Under the pieces are notes generated by a model that saw nothing but the letters and a program-made list of their open reading frames with translations, was not told where the DNA came from and ran no database searches. A stretch of 64,000 nt of DNA from Boesenbergia rotunda. Lineage: Eukaryota > Streptophyta > Magnoliopsida > Zingiberales > Zingiberaceae. The position numbers were made by a program, and so were the translations under genes. The stretch covers positions 89,285 through 153,284 of the forward strand of contig JAGFNQ010000858.1 of the NCBI GenBank assembly GCA_024364735.1, given 5' to 3'. Shown here one piece after another: positions 12,299 to 22,084 of the stretch; the first letter of the stretch is position 1, and every line of letters starts with the position of its first letter.

Positions 12299-14322
12299 CT
12301 AGTCTATAACACACATTCCTATTAACCTTCTTAAGTTGCTAAATTCAGATTCAGGAAGTGGTTTGGTAAATATATCAGCTAGATTAGACTTAGATTCAAC
12401 ATGGTTAAGTTCAATTTCTCCTTTATTTACATGATCTCTGACAAAATGGTGTTTGATTTCTATATGTTTGGTCCTAGAGTGGTGGATTGGGTTTTTGGTT
12501 AAATTGATTGAACTTAGGTTATCTATAAAAATTTTGACTTTCTTAAAATCTAAGTTAAGGTCCTTTAGGGTATGCATCATCCAGAGTAGTTGGGCTACAC
12601 ATTCACCCATTGCTATATACTCAGCTTCAGTGGTGGATAGGGCAACACAATGTTGTTTTCTACTGAACCAACTAACTAGTGAGGGTCCTAGAAGTTGGCA
12701 TCCACCACTGGTACTTTTTCTGTCTAACTTACAGCCAGCATAATCTGAGTCAGAGAATCCAATAAGTTCAAACTGGGCTGTTCTAGGGTACCAAATTCCT
12801 AAATTTTTTGTCCCTTTGAGATACCTAAATATCCTTTTAACTAGGGTTAGATGTGATTCTTTAGCACATGTTTGATACCTAGCACACATACTAACTGCAA
12901 AGAGAATATCAGGTCGACTTGCAGTTAAGTAAAGTAAGCTACCTATAGCACTTCTATAATACTTAAGGTCAACAGGTTTGCCATTTGTGTCACTATCTAT
13001 AGTTTGATTGGTAGCCATAGGTGTCTTAATTTCTTTAGCACTATCCATTCCAAATTTTCTAAGTAATTCTTTAGTGTATTTTTGTTGATAGACAAAAGTA
13101 CCCTCACTAGTCTGTTTTATTTGTAACCCTAAAAAGAAAGTTAATTGACCTACTAAACTCATTTCAAATTCAGTTTCCATTATCTTTGTGAAATCTTGTA
13201 AAAAGTCTGAGTTGGTTGAGCCAAATACTATATCATCTACATATACTTGGGCTACAAAAATATCATTTTTTAGGGTTTTGACAAATAGTGTTGGGTCAAT
13301 TTTGCCTTGGTTAAAACCTTTTGAAACTAAGTAGTTAGACAGTCTTTCATACCAGGCCCTAGGTGCTTGCTTAAGTCCATATAGGGCTTTCTTAAGTCTA
13401 AAGACATAGTCAGGGTGTTCTAAGCTTTCAAAACCAGGGGGTTGACCTACATAAACCTCTTCTTTAATTAGGCCATTTAGGAAGGCTGACTTAACATCCA
13501 TTTGAAAAAGCTTAAACCCCTTATGGGCTGCATAACTTAAGAGCATTCTAATGGATTCAAGTCTGGCTACAGGGGCATAGGTTTCATCATAATCAAGACC
13601 TTCTACTTGGCTAAACCCCTTAGCTACTAGCCTAGCCTTATTCCTAACTGTTTCTCCTTGTTCGTTAAGTTTATTCCTAAAGACCCATTTAGTTTCAATA
13701 AATTTCTTGCCTTTAGGTAGGGGTACTAAGTCCCAGACTTGACTACGTTCAAATTGGGCTAACTCTTCCTGCATGGCTATGATCCAATCAGGGTCAAGTA
13801 AGGACTCTTCTATAGACTTGGGTTCAATTTTTGAAATCAAGGCAATTTGACTAAGGTTCCTAAAAGCTGATCTAGTCTGAACCCTTAGTTCTGGATCACC
13901 TAAGATTTGATTAGTTGGGTGGGCTGAGCTAACTCGTACAGTTCTGGGTTGGTTAGGTTCAGTTTCAGGTGTGGGTTCAGTTAGATCATCGTTTTGGTCC
14001 TCAATTTGCCTTTCATCAGGGTCAGTACTGGATCTAACAAAGTCAATTGGTTGGTAGGTGGTTTGATCAGAGTTATTTGGGTCAGATTTTTCATCAAATT
14101 TTACATTTGTAGTTTCTTCAATTTTTAGGGTAATTTTGTTATAAACTCTATAGGCTCTACTGGTAAGGGAATAACCTACAAAGATACCTTCCTCAACCTT
14201 AGAAGTAAATTTTCCTAAGTGTTCTCTAGTATTTAAGATATAGACTTTACATCCAAATACTTTAAGGTATTTAATGTTAGGTTGTTTGTTATAATAGATT
14301 TCAAAGAGGTCTTTCCTAGGTT
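12299..14322 (-). CDS. Copia-A pol: integrase C-terminus, reverse transcriptase, RNase H
   Basis: The longest copia coding stretch in the window, open without a stop from about 14320 to a TAG at 12299. The first ~160 codons are the acidic, Pro-rich integrase-to-RT linker. The RT domain follows with KWVFRNKL, ARLVAKGFSQ, MDVKSAFLNG, LYGLKQAPRAWYERL and the catalytic YVDDI. RNase H follows with DSDYAGCKLDRKSTSG, ALSTTEAEYIA, the HSRTKHIEIKHHFVRDHV region and the terminal ADIFTKPLP. It copies the element RNA into DNA in virus-like particles. This domain looks intact, but the upstream integrase is frameshifted, so the polyprotein cannot be made as a whole. No independent start codon is expected because it is part of a polyprotein. 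Confidence 0.85.
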
Positions 14323-14878
14323 TTTAATTAGAGTTATTCTATTTTGTACATAACAAGCTGTACTAACAGCCTCAGCCCAAAGGTATTTAGGTAAGTTGTA
14401 TTCATTAAGCATTGTTCTAGCTGCTTCTTGTAGTGTTCTATTTTTCTTTCTACAACTCCATTTTGTTGAGGTGTTTTAGGGCAAGAGAATTCGTGATGGT
14501 AGCCTTTTTCTAGACAAAATTGATTAAATTTATGATTTTTGAATTCTCCGCCATTATCGCTCCTAAGTCTTTTGATTTTAACCCCTTTTCATTTTCCGTT
14601 AATTTACAAAATTGAGTGAGTTATCAAAAGTTTCATCTTTATTTTTTAAGAATTTTACCCAGGTAAATCTTGAATAGTCATCTATAATTACTAGCAGTAT
14701 AGGTTCCCATTAATTGATTTAACCCCATGTGAGTCAAATAGGTCTAGGTGAATTAATTCCAGAATTGACTTGGTTTGAGTTTGATTAGTTGGTTTGTGGG
14801 TTGACCTAGTTTGTTTTCCTTGTTGACAAGCATTACATAAGGTTGACTCAAGGTTAGATAACTTTGGTAGGCCTCTAA
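14323..14878 (-). pseudogene. Copia-A integrase core, frameshifted
   Basis: Integrase-like fragments can be read in changing minus-strand frames: a GGEF-type segment after the second catalytic Asp, then the PQQNG and VVER segment with the catalytic Glu, then a conserved region before the linker. Small deletions near 14325, 14430 and 14580 break the frame, and the T-rich run near 14323 is one clear site. The enzyme would insert the cDNA into host DNA; this copy cannot encode it. Confidence 0.65.
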
Positions 14879-15330
14879 CTAACCATTTAGTTTAGGTAGT
14901 TTTCTGAAGTGAGTATGTGAAAGTCTCCTATGCCAGAGCCAAGTCTCATCCTTATGGGTTAAGAGGCAATTTTCTAAGGGACAGGTTAACTTAATTTCAT
15001 AAATGTTATTGTGCCTAAGTCCTCTAAGTGTGATGTTTGGGTTGTCATTGTGTTTGATCAGACATTCATTGGATAGGAACCTAACCTTATAACCAGTGTC
15101 ACACAATTGGCTAATGCTTAGTAAATTGAAGTTGAAATTTTCAACAAGTAATACATTTGTTATTATGAAATCAGACTCAAGTTCAATATTGCCTAGGCCA
15201 ATTACCTTAAGTTTACCGTTGTTTCCAAAAGCAACGGTCCCTAGTCTTTTGTACTTGAGTTCTGTAAATTTGGTGGGATCCCCAGTCATGTGTCTGGAGC
15301 ATCCACTGTCAATGATCCATTTATTTTCCT
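14879..15330 (-). pseudogene. Copia-A protease active site and gag-pre-integrase domain
   Basis: The frame carries the copia aspartic-protease signature DSGCSRHMTG near 15285-15316 and then the gag-pre-integrase region ending in WLWHRRLSHTHF, the start of the integrase HHCC zinc-binding domain. Copia-B has the equivalent at 52993-53385, with the same FNLLSISQLCDTGY segment. The frame stops at 14879 before the rest of the zinc domain. The protease would cleave the gag-pol polyprotein. Confidence 0.75.
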
Positions 15331-15399
15331 ACAGTTAAGTAAACGGTTTAGACCTAGGTTGAGTTTTTGAAAAAAAATTAAAAGATTTAAACACTTGAG

Positions 15400-15800
15400 T
15401 TTGAATTTTAAATTTGAGTTATGTTAAGTTTGATTTGAATTTATTTTTATTTTCGAATTTGAATTTGAATTTAATTTTTTTAATTTTGAATTGAATTTTA
15501 ATTTAATTTTAATTTAATTTGAATTTGAATTTTAATTTTAATTTGAATTTTAATTTTAATTTGAATTGAATTTGAATTTGAATTTTAATTTGAATTTTAA
15601 TTTTGAATTTGAATTTAATTTGAATTTGAATTTTAATTTGAATTTTAATTTAATTTGAATTTTAATTTTAATTTTAATTTGAATTTTAATTTTAATTTGA
15701 ATTTTAATTTGAATTTTAATTTTAATTTTAATTTGAATTTTAATTTTAATTTGAATTTTAATTTTAATTTTAATTTTAATTTTAATTTGAATTATCAATC
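15400..15800. repeat. Degenerate TTTTAATTTGAA tandem repeat
   Basis: About 370 bp made almost only of alternating TTTTAA and TTTGAA hexamers (strictly A, T and G on the plus strand). It lies between the gag and protease regions of Copia-A. On the minus strand it reads as alternating Lys/Gln-Ile repeats, which is a by-product of the hexamer. Copia-B has no comparable array at its equivalent position (53400-54090). Replication slippage is the likely origin. Confidence 0.8.
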
Positions 15801-16134
15801 AATAATTTAAATTTGGTTATCCTTATTCATCTCACTCGGTCTAAGTTATCAATCAAGGGAGTCCTATGATTTTGTGAGATGATTTTGAGTTTGATTAGAA
15901 AAGTTAACTTGACCTTGTGTTAGATCCAAGTTTAACAAGTAGTAATTTAAAAGTACACTTCAATAATTGGCTTCCAGGCCATGGCGAGGCACAGTGGCCT
16001 TCTTTGGCCGAAGCCTTATTGGAGCAACAACCATTTTCTAGGCAAAGCCGCTTAAAGAAGTTGAACTTTTAACTTACTCATTGAAAACCTTGGTACTAAA
16101 TAGTACAAGATTCAAATTAACTTTGAAGCTAATC

Positions 16135-17793
16135 CTAAGTGCCCACCTGGGCAGAGGCTGATTTTAAGGTGCCAACTAGTTTGGAGCCTCCCCCTAAATT
16201 GTAGACTGGGTGTCTAGGGTCAATGTAATGGATGTCCCTTTTTGGGACATAAAATTGATTCTGACCTACTTGCTTTGTTAGATAAGCTTTCGGGACCCAC
16301 GCTTTTCGTTGATTTTTGCGGGGGTGGATAAAGGAGATAAAGGATCTTTGGTTCGATCTTGATTTATATCCTATCCCAGATTTGTTGTACATGCCCTTTT
16401 GTGATCCAAGAATAAGGTCAAGGTTCTTGGATCGGGTTGTGAAAGTTGCTAGTAGATCCTTAAGTTTTAGGACTTCACCCTTTAGGGTTGAGTTTTCAGT
16501 TTCAAGCTCAATTAATTTTTGATTTTGAGTTTGTTCAGTTAATGTTCTGGTATTAATTAATTGCTCCTTAAGGTCTTGATTTTCCTTAAGGAGCTGGTCA
16601 TTTCTAGATTCAGATGCAAGCAATTTTTTATTCAAGACAGAAATAATTTTAAAGAACTTTTCATTTACTGAATCTAAATATACCTTAGTAGAGCCGTCTG
16701 AAAATAGTCCGATCTCTTGGCTCGACTCGTATTCGGAATCCTCGTCTTGATCCGAGTCCGATTCTGGTCCGGTTGCCATCAGTGCGAGGTAGCTTGCGTT
16801 CTTCGGTTGTTCATCGTCGGAATCGTCCGAGCTTTCATCCCACGTGGCTTGAAGAGCCTTCTTCTTTTTGTTCTTAGTGGGTTGGTCCTCTTTCTTGTAA
16901 GGGCATTCATGTTTGAAGTGCCCTTTTCTGTTACAGCCGAAGCAGATCATTTTGCTTTTACCTTCAGTGCTGTAGGGCTTCATTACCTTTTGAATATCTT
17001 TCTTTGAAAATTTGTTCTTCCTTCTGGTGAACATTTTTCTTACCAAGTTCACCAGTTGTTCTTCTTCATCAGAGCCTGACTCATCTTCAGGTTCTTCTTG
17101 GACTTTTCTCTTTGATTTGGCTTCCTTTGGTGAACCTGCAAATAAAGCTAGCCCTTTCTCGACCTTGGCGTTAGTTTGCTCATGCAGCTCTAATTCACAA
17201 AATAGTTCATCCAGATTTATTTTTGAAAGGTTCCTAGAAATTTTATAGGCATCTATAATAGATGCCCATAGTGAGTTTCTAGGGAACGCATTTAACGGTA
17301 CCTTATGATGTCCCGGTTCTCCTGTTTGTGCCCGATCATGTGGAGTCCATTCAATATGTTCTTAATCCGGGCGTGGAGTTGACTTGCTGATTCTCCTTCC
17401 TGCATTTTGATGTTAAATAATTTATTCAATAATAGATCTCTCTTGTTACCTTTGCATCAGAAGTGCCTTCATGTAATTCTGTTAATTGTCCCATAGCTCC
17501 TTCGCCGAGTCGGTTGGTCCAATTCTGTTTAGCTCCTCTTTGGTAAGTCCGCACTGGAGGGTGTTCTGAGCTTTGAACTCGGTCTGAGCCTTTTTCTTCA
17601 TCTCTGAGTTCCATCTGTCGGGCCTCAGTGGAGCATTATTCCCTCATCCATTGGCGGTGTGTAGCCTGTTTGAATGCAACCACTGATCCATGTCGGTCTT
17701 CAGATAAACCTCCATCCTTCTCTTCCAGTAGGGAAAGTCTTCCCCATTAAAGAGGGGAGGGCGAGCAGTGCTATAGCCTTCACCTTGGGCCAT
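16135..17793 (-). pseudogene. Copia-A gag
   Basis: An ATG at 17791-17793 begins a gag N-terminus with the copia pattern Arg-Pro-Pro-Leu-Phe then GEDFPYWKRRMEVYL. Several frameshifts and stops between about 17050 and 17700 break the central region, where LLLNKLFNIKMQ marks the conserved gag core. An open C-terminal 305-codon piece (16135-17052) carries the CCHC zinc knuckle CFGCNRKGHFKHEC, an acidic Ser-Asp/Glu region and a leucine/glutamine-rich coiled coil. Gag forms the particle shell and binds RNA. Copia-B gag (54095-55712) has the same layout. Confidence 0.8.
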
Positions 17794-18041
17794 TTAACTC
17801 TGTGCACACGAAGTAAAAAATTCCCAAGACTGGGTCTTGGATTAGTAGTGGCGGGAAATGATAAACTAACTAAAGCAACTGAACGGTGTTGCACCAGATT
17901 CAGTAAAATCAACGACGAAAAGATAATCCAAATCTAGGCAACGATACCTAATTTAGATCAGTGTAGCGAAAAACCAAAAATCGAAAAAAAACTGGATTTC
18001 CCCCGGCTCTTATGGTGGTTGCACCGATACAGAGCGTACCA

Positions 18042-18054
18042 GGCTCTGATACCA
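18042..18054 (-). other. Primer binding site of Copia-A (initiator Met tRNA)
   Basis: Reads TGGTATCAGAGCC on the minus strand, the standard copia primer site complementary to the 3' end of initiator methionine tRNA, two bases from the LTR end. It fixes the orientation and shows the truncated right copy is the 5' LTR. Between it and the gag start (17794-18041) lies the 5' leader. Confidence 0.85.
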
Positions 18055-18056
18055 CT

Positions 18057-18169
18057 TGTAGGATCGATGCACGTGAGAGGGGGGGTGAATCACGTGCGTT
18101 TTTAAAAATCAAAGCGCTTTAAAAAGCGTGCACAGCGGAAACGAAAGAAACGAAAAAACAAAACACACT
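18057..18169 (-). repeat. 5' LTR of Copia-A, first 113 bp only
   Basis: Repeats the outer end of the 9994-11350 LTR (TGTAGGATCGATGCACGTGA and onward, with the same GAAACGAAAGAAACG stretch), with a few differences in homopolymers and one substitution. It is cut by the N at 18170, so about 1.2 kb of LTR is not in this assembly. Confidence 0.9.
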
Positions 18170-18170
18170 N
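18170..18170. other. Single N: assembly or scaffold junction
   Basis: The only ambiguous base noticed. To its left is the interior of a minus-strand 5' LTR; to its right is the middle of a plus-strand RT gene of another element. Neither the rest of Copia-A, its second flank, nor the 5' half of Copia-C is present. An unknown length of sequence is therefore missing. Confidence 0.9.
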
Positions 18171-18171
18171 T

Positions 18172-19197
18172 GAGAAGGGTTTCGTTAGAGGCCAAATAGA
18201 CCCTACACTATTTCTACGAAGGGATAGTGACAACATATTTGTAGCCCAAGTATATGTCGATGACATAATCTGTGGCTCAAATAATAAGGGCTATTTAAAT
18301 GAGTTAATTGGACACATGGAGAGTGAGTTTGAAATGAGTCTAGTGAGAGAGTTGACTTTCTTACTTGGACTTGAAATCAAGCAAACTCGCGATGGTATCC
18401 ATGTGCACCAATCAAAGTATACACAAGAAATGCTTTGAAAATTCAATATGAGTGATTCAAAAGAGGTAACCACTCCCATGGCAACAAACACAAGATTAGA
18501 CAATGATGAGAGTGGTAAACCCATTGATTTAACTCAATATCGAAGTATGATAGGTAGTCTGCTATACCTTACAGCTAGTCGACCTGATATACTATTTGCT
18601 GTAGGTATGTGCGCTAGGTATCAAGTTTGTGCCAAGGAATCTCACTTAATTGCTGTTAAGCGAATTCTGAGATATCTCAAGGGGATAATTGGTGTCGGTC
18701 TATGGTACCCCCGTACCGAATCTTTTGATTTGATTGGCTACACGGATTCCGACTACGCTGGATGTAAGTTGGACCGGAAGAGCACAAGTGGGGGTTGCCA
18801 ATTCTTAGGCTCGTCCTTAGTAAGTTGGTCAAGTCGGAAGCAACATTGTGTTGCTCTCTCCACGACCGAGGTAGAATATATCGCCATGGGAGAGAGTGTA
18901 TCACAATTGTTGTGGATGATACATACTTTAGAGGACTATGGATTGAGTTATAAGGGTGTGCAAGTGTTATGTGATAACATAAGCACAATTAACTTAACCA
19001 AGAATCCAGTCCATCATTCTAGGACCAAACATATTGAGGTACGTCATCACTTCATTAGAGATCATGTAGCTAGGGGAGATCTCGTACTCTCACATGTAGA
19101 GTCCAAGTCAAACCTAGCTGACATCTTCACTAAACCACTCCCCGAAAATGAGTTTAGTTTCCTAAGACGGGAGTTGGGAATGTGTCGTGCTTCATAG
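18172..19197 (+). pseudogene. Copia-C reverse transcriptase C-terminus and RNase H
   Basis: Starts mid-RT at the assembly gap. The catalytic YVDDI lies near 18254-18268, followed by LTFLLGLEIKQTRDG. RNase H has DSDYAGCKLDRKSTSGGCQF, the TTE.EYIAMGES segment (family usually TEAEYIA; here VEYIA) and the terminal ADIFTKPLPENEF. One in-frame TGA at 18436-18438 interrupts the frame where relatives have Arg, consistent with CGA to TGA deamination. Otherwise the frame is open to 19197. It is closely similar in plan to the Copia-A and Copia-B pol ends. Confidence 0.85.
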
Positions 19198-20396
19198 GGT
19201 TGAATTGCATTCAAAATCCTTCATGATTATTTCGAAAATGTTGGGAAACATTTGGGTAACTTTGGGAACATCTCACACAAACTATAAGATTTACCAAAAC
19301 ATTTTTGCTTGCTAGAAATGGGGTGAGATGTTAGGTTCAACTAAAATTTTCAAAATGTCATTGCATCCCTTGAGAAATTAAGTTGACGAGATAATAATCA
19401 CGGTAGTGACCAAGTATGGGGAAAACCATTGCATAACATATGTGTATATGGCTCCATGATCATACTTGGACATTCCAATCAAGGAAACTTGATTGGAAAC
19501 CCAAATTTGATACAAACTTAATTGAAATTGCTTGAATGATTGTTGATTGAGTTTGATTCCATTTGGATGGGTCAAAGTGATTGTTGAACCTATAAGGACC
19601 TTTGATACTTACTCAGGGATCAATTTTAGTCATGAGATCATGTCCAAGTTCGACAAACTTCATCAGATCTCGTTGGAAAAATTCTGAAATTCTGAAACTA
19701 AACACTTTAGTTCGTATCAGGGAGTATCAGGAGCCCTGATTGGTCACCGAACCGATCAGGCCTAGGGCTGATCGGTCTCCGGACCGATCTGGTTCCATCC
19801 TGTTACGATCGGTCCACAGACCGATCGGAGGGCCAGCAGTGACTCTCCGAACTTTTTGACCCAGGGTTCTGAACCAGCTTGGATCGGTCCCTAGACTGAT
19901 CTGGAACGCTGTGGGGATCGGTCCACAGACCGATCAGGGAGCTCAGAGGTTTCTCTCTGGACCCTACTGTTCGTGTCCTGATCGGTCACCCGACCGATCA
20001 GGAGCGCGTCTGATCGGTCACCCGACCGATCAGAATCCGGTCAGTCCGATCAGGCTGTAGCCTGATCGGTCTAGGTGTGATCAGATCGAACGGTGATCCG
20101 TTCAAACGCATTAAATTCTGGTTGGTGGACCGATCCACCAACCGATTAACTTCGCGAAAACCTCTTATCGGCGCCGAACCCTAGCACCGAAACCTCCCAC
20201 TCACGCATCCTTTGCTTTGTGCGAAAACTCCTCAGTGCTCTCCCCTTCCTCTTGTGAGTGAGCTCTTGCGGTTCTGAGGGGATCTTCTGAGTCCCGTGAC
20301 GTCCCCCTCTCGCGGAGAGACCTTGCGACCAGTTCTTGCGCCGGGAGTCTCTTCTTGCGCACGTTTTCTTCCTCTCAACTTCCAAGAACGACACCA
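19198..20396 (+). other. Copia-C spacer and leader of the envelope-position gene
   Basis: No gene. It holds AT-rich sequence to about 19700, then an array of GATCGGTC/GACCGATC palindromes (about 19735-20150), then a leader of ~240 bp running to the ATG at 20397. The same palindrome type fills part of the 3' LTR. Confidence 0.6.
19735..20150. repeat. GATCGGTC palindrome array between pol and envelope-position gene
   Basis: Around ten partial or complete inverted repeats of the form GATCGGTC, 3-6 bases, GACCGATC or GGACCGATC. Examples are GATCGGTCCACAGACCGATC at 19804 and again at 19916, and GATCGGTCACCCGACCGATC at 19980 and 20012. They can form 8-bp stems with short loops. The motif is shared with 25525-26190 in the LTR. 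Confidence 0.8.
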
Positions 20397-22084
20397 ATGG
20401 CACCAAAGTGAGTTTTGCCTTAACTTCTCCCTTCGAATCATGTCATGGATTATGTTGAGAAGCTAATCATATTTTGGATTTGCTCTTGTTCTTGCTGTTG
20501 TGCCGTAACCCTTGTGTTATTGTCGTGACCTTACTTTGCCGTGACCTTACTTTCTCATCTTATGATCAAACCTTAAACCAAATGTGTTTTTTGATCATTG
20601 TGTCTTGGTTGCATTATCTGATTGGGTCTTATCTTTGATGATCAATTCTTGAATTTTTGATTCAACCTATGTCCATCATGATCAATGATTCAAACCGTGT
20701 GTCTTGATCATTTCAATTCTCTAGAAAATCTTCTAAAGGAAAGGATGCTGTTGAGGGCGGCTCTAGGGGGAAAGCCCCTGCTACATCTGGGCCCTCCAGA
20801 AGGCCACAACCTTCTTCTAGCTCCCGGTTTCCAAATGCGGCCTGTGAACAGGCCTTTCAAGCAAGGACCTTCAAACTATTACCATGTCGATCAATTGATG
20901 TTCCTTTCCTAACTGAGTACTGCCCCACTGTCATGGAGATTGTCACTTACTACAATATGAGTTTTCTTCTTTCCTTGGAACGGACCATAAATTACGACCT
21001 AGTCTCTGAATTCTATAACAACCTACAACAAGGTCCTCAAGGGAGTTTCGAGTTCACTACTCGTGTCGGGAAAATGAACCTTGATTTTTCATATGAGATC
21101 TTAGCCAAATACTTAGGTGGTCGACGATCACCTAACCTCTATTCGATTTATCCAGAGCTCCCTGATCCTCTGCTAGCCCTATTCGCAGATGTTACCCCCG
21201 ATTCTATCTATCAGCACTTCTTTGGTCATCCTCGCCCTGCCGGGCTTCATGAGTTGGTTCCAGTTTTTCCTACTTTTGCAACCCTTCGAGTTGCTCCAGC
21301 TGACTACGTCCTTTTCAAGATCATTACAAATTGCATCTTACCCATTACTTCAAAGCCGTTGGCCGAGATCCGACCCTACCACTGCCTTATGCTCTACGGC
21401 ATGCATTGCCGGATGGACTTTGATATCATGGAGAGCATTTGTCAGTCTATCCTATCCTACCGTGAGCCTAGCCGTCGCACAGTTTATATGCCTTTTGGTC
21501 ATATCATCACTGATTGGCTTATGTCAGTTGGTGTTGATGTCACCAAGGGCAGAACCGTGCCCATGGTTAAGCAAAATTGTCGTTTGGGTCGGCGGGCTTT
21601 TGCAAAGTCTGGTATTATCATTCGTGAGCGCGATGGGGTCTTGGTGTGGAAGGATGGACGCGGACTTGGTGATCTTCCTGGAGGGGCCCTGCATTTTCAG
21701 GCACCACACGAGACTCCTCCTGCTGACGCTGAGTATGACGACGAGCCGGAGCCTGATCTGCGCTGGCAGATCTCAGAGCTGGATCAGACGCTACAAGAGG
21801 TTATTCAGTTGGGGGCGACAGATCGCGAGGAGTTTCGGTCGGGCTTTCGCTCCCTTGATTGCCGCCTGACCAGGATCGCGACCGAGGTCTCAGGGACCCG
21901 TACACTCCAGCAGACATGGTATGATGAGTGGCGCAACCACACATTTTCAGGAGGTGCACCTCCTTCGAGTACTGCACTAGGGTCCTTTGCTCCTATTGAT
22001 ACCACGATGGATAAGCTCGTGGACGATGACGACCCTCCCGCTTGTTGGGACCGGGTGCATGTTGACAAGGATACGGGTTCGTAA
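20397..22084 (+). CDS. Copia-C envelope-position protein, two exons, truncated by LTR
   Basis: Predicted exon 1 is 20397-20407 (ATG and the start of codon 4); exon 2 begins at 20725 and is open to 22042, where a solo LTR inserts. The frame as it stands runs 14 codons into the LTR (stop at 22082-22084). Ignoring the insertion, the frame meets TGA at 24332-24334 two codons after the duplicated target, so almost the whole protein (about 445 residues) is present. Without splicing, translation from 20397 stops after four codons. The protein starts basic and Ser/Pro-rich, then has a globular region (MEIVTYYNMSFLLSLERTI and onward, with HCLMLYGMHCRMDFDIMESI) resembling the plant-transposon protein domain seen beside plant retroelements, then an acidic, coiled-coil C-terminus. 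No clear signal peptide or membrane anchor is visible, so 'envelope' describes position, not shown function. Confidence 0.65.
20408..20724 (+). other. Predicted intron in the envelope-position gene
   Basis: Donor AAA|GTGAGTTT and acceptor TTTCAATTCTCTAG with a pyrimidine-rich stretch. Length 317 bp, AT/T-rich like plant introns. Removing it joins the ATG in phase to a 439-codon open frame that otherwise lacks a nearby start. The first in-frame Met of exon 2 is at 20933, 69 codons in. Confidence 0.65.

Larger units (their letters stand above)
9994..18170 (-). mobile_element. Copia-A: Sirevirus-type Ty1/copia element, truncated by gap
   Basis: Minus-strand element with 3' LTR (9994-11350), PPT, RNase H-RT, integrase, protease, gag, an initiator-Met PBS and the first 113 bp of the 5' LTR, which then hits an N at 18170. 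Order on the minus strand is gag-PR-IN-RT-RH, the copia order. Sirevirus assignment rests on long gag with zinc knuckle, LTR ends TGTTGG to CAACA/CTACA, the tract ATTCACCCCCC near the LTR 3' end shared with Copia-B and Copia-C, and similarity among their pol regions. CCAAG precedes the left LTR. The matching target duplication cannot be checked. Confidence 0.85.

Noticed and set aside
15556..15798. 80-residue Lys/Gln-Ile repeat protein
   Set aside because: Direct by-product of the TTTTAA/TTTGAA array, not a gene.
19804..20060. Terminators or tRNA genes at the palindromes
   Set aside because: No cloverleaf or U-tract; the repeats are tandem and match the LTR array.
21189..21869. 226-codon frame overlapping the envelope-position gene
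   Set aside because: Shadow of the main exon 2 frame in another frame; no domain.
20397..22042. Host gene instead of retroelement gene
   Set aside because: Lies between RNase H and the PPT/3' LTR of the same orientation, shares palindromes with the LTR, and its domain is a plant-transposon type.
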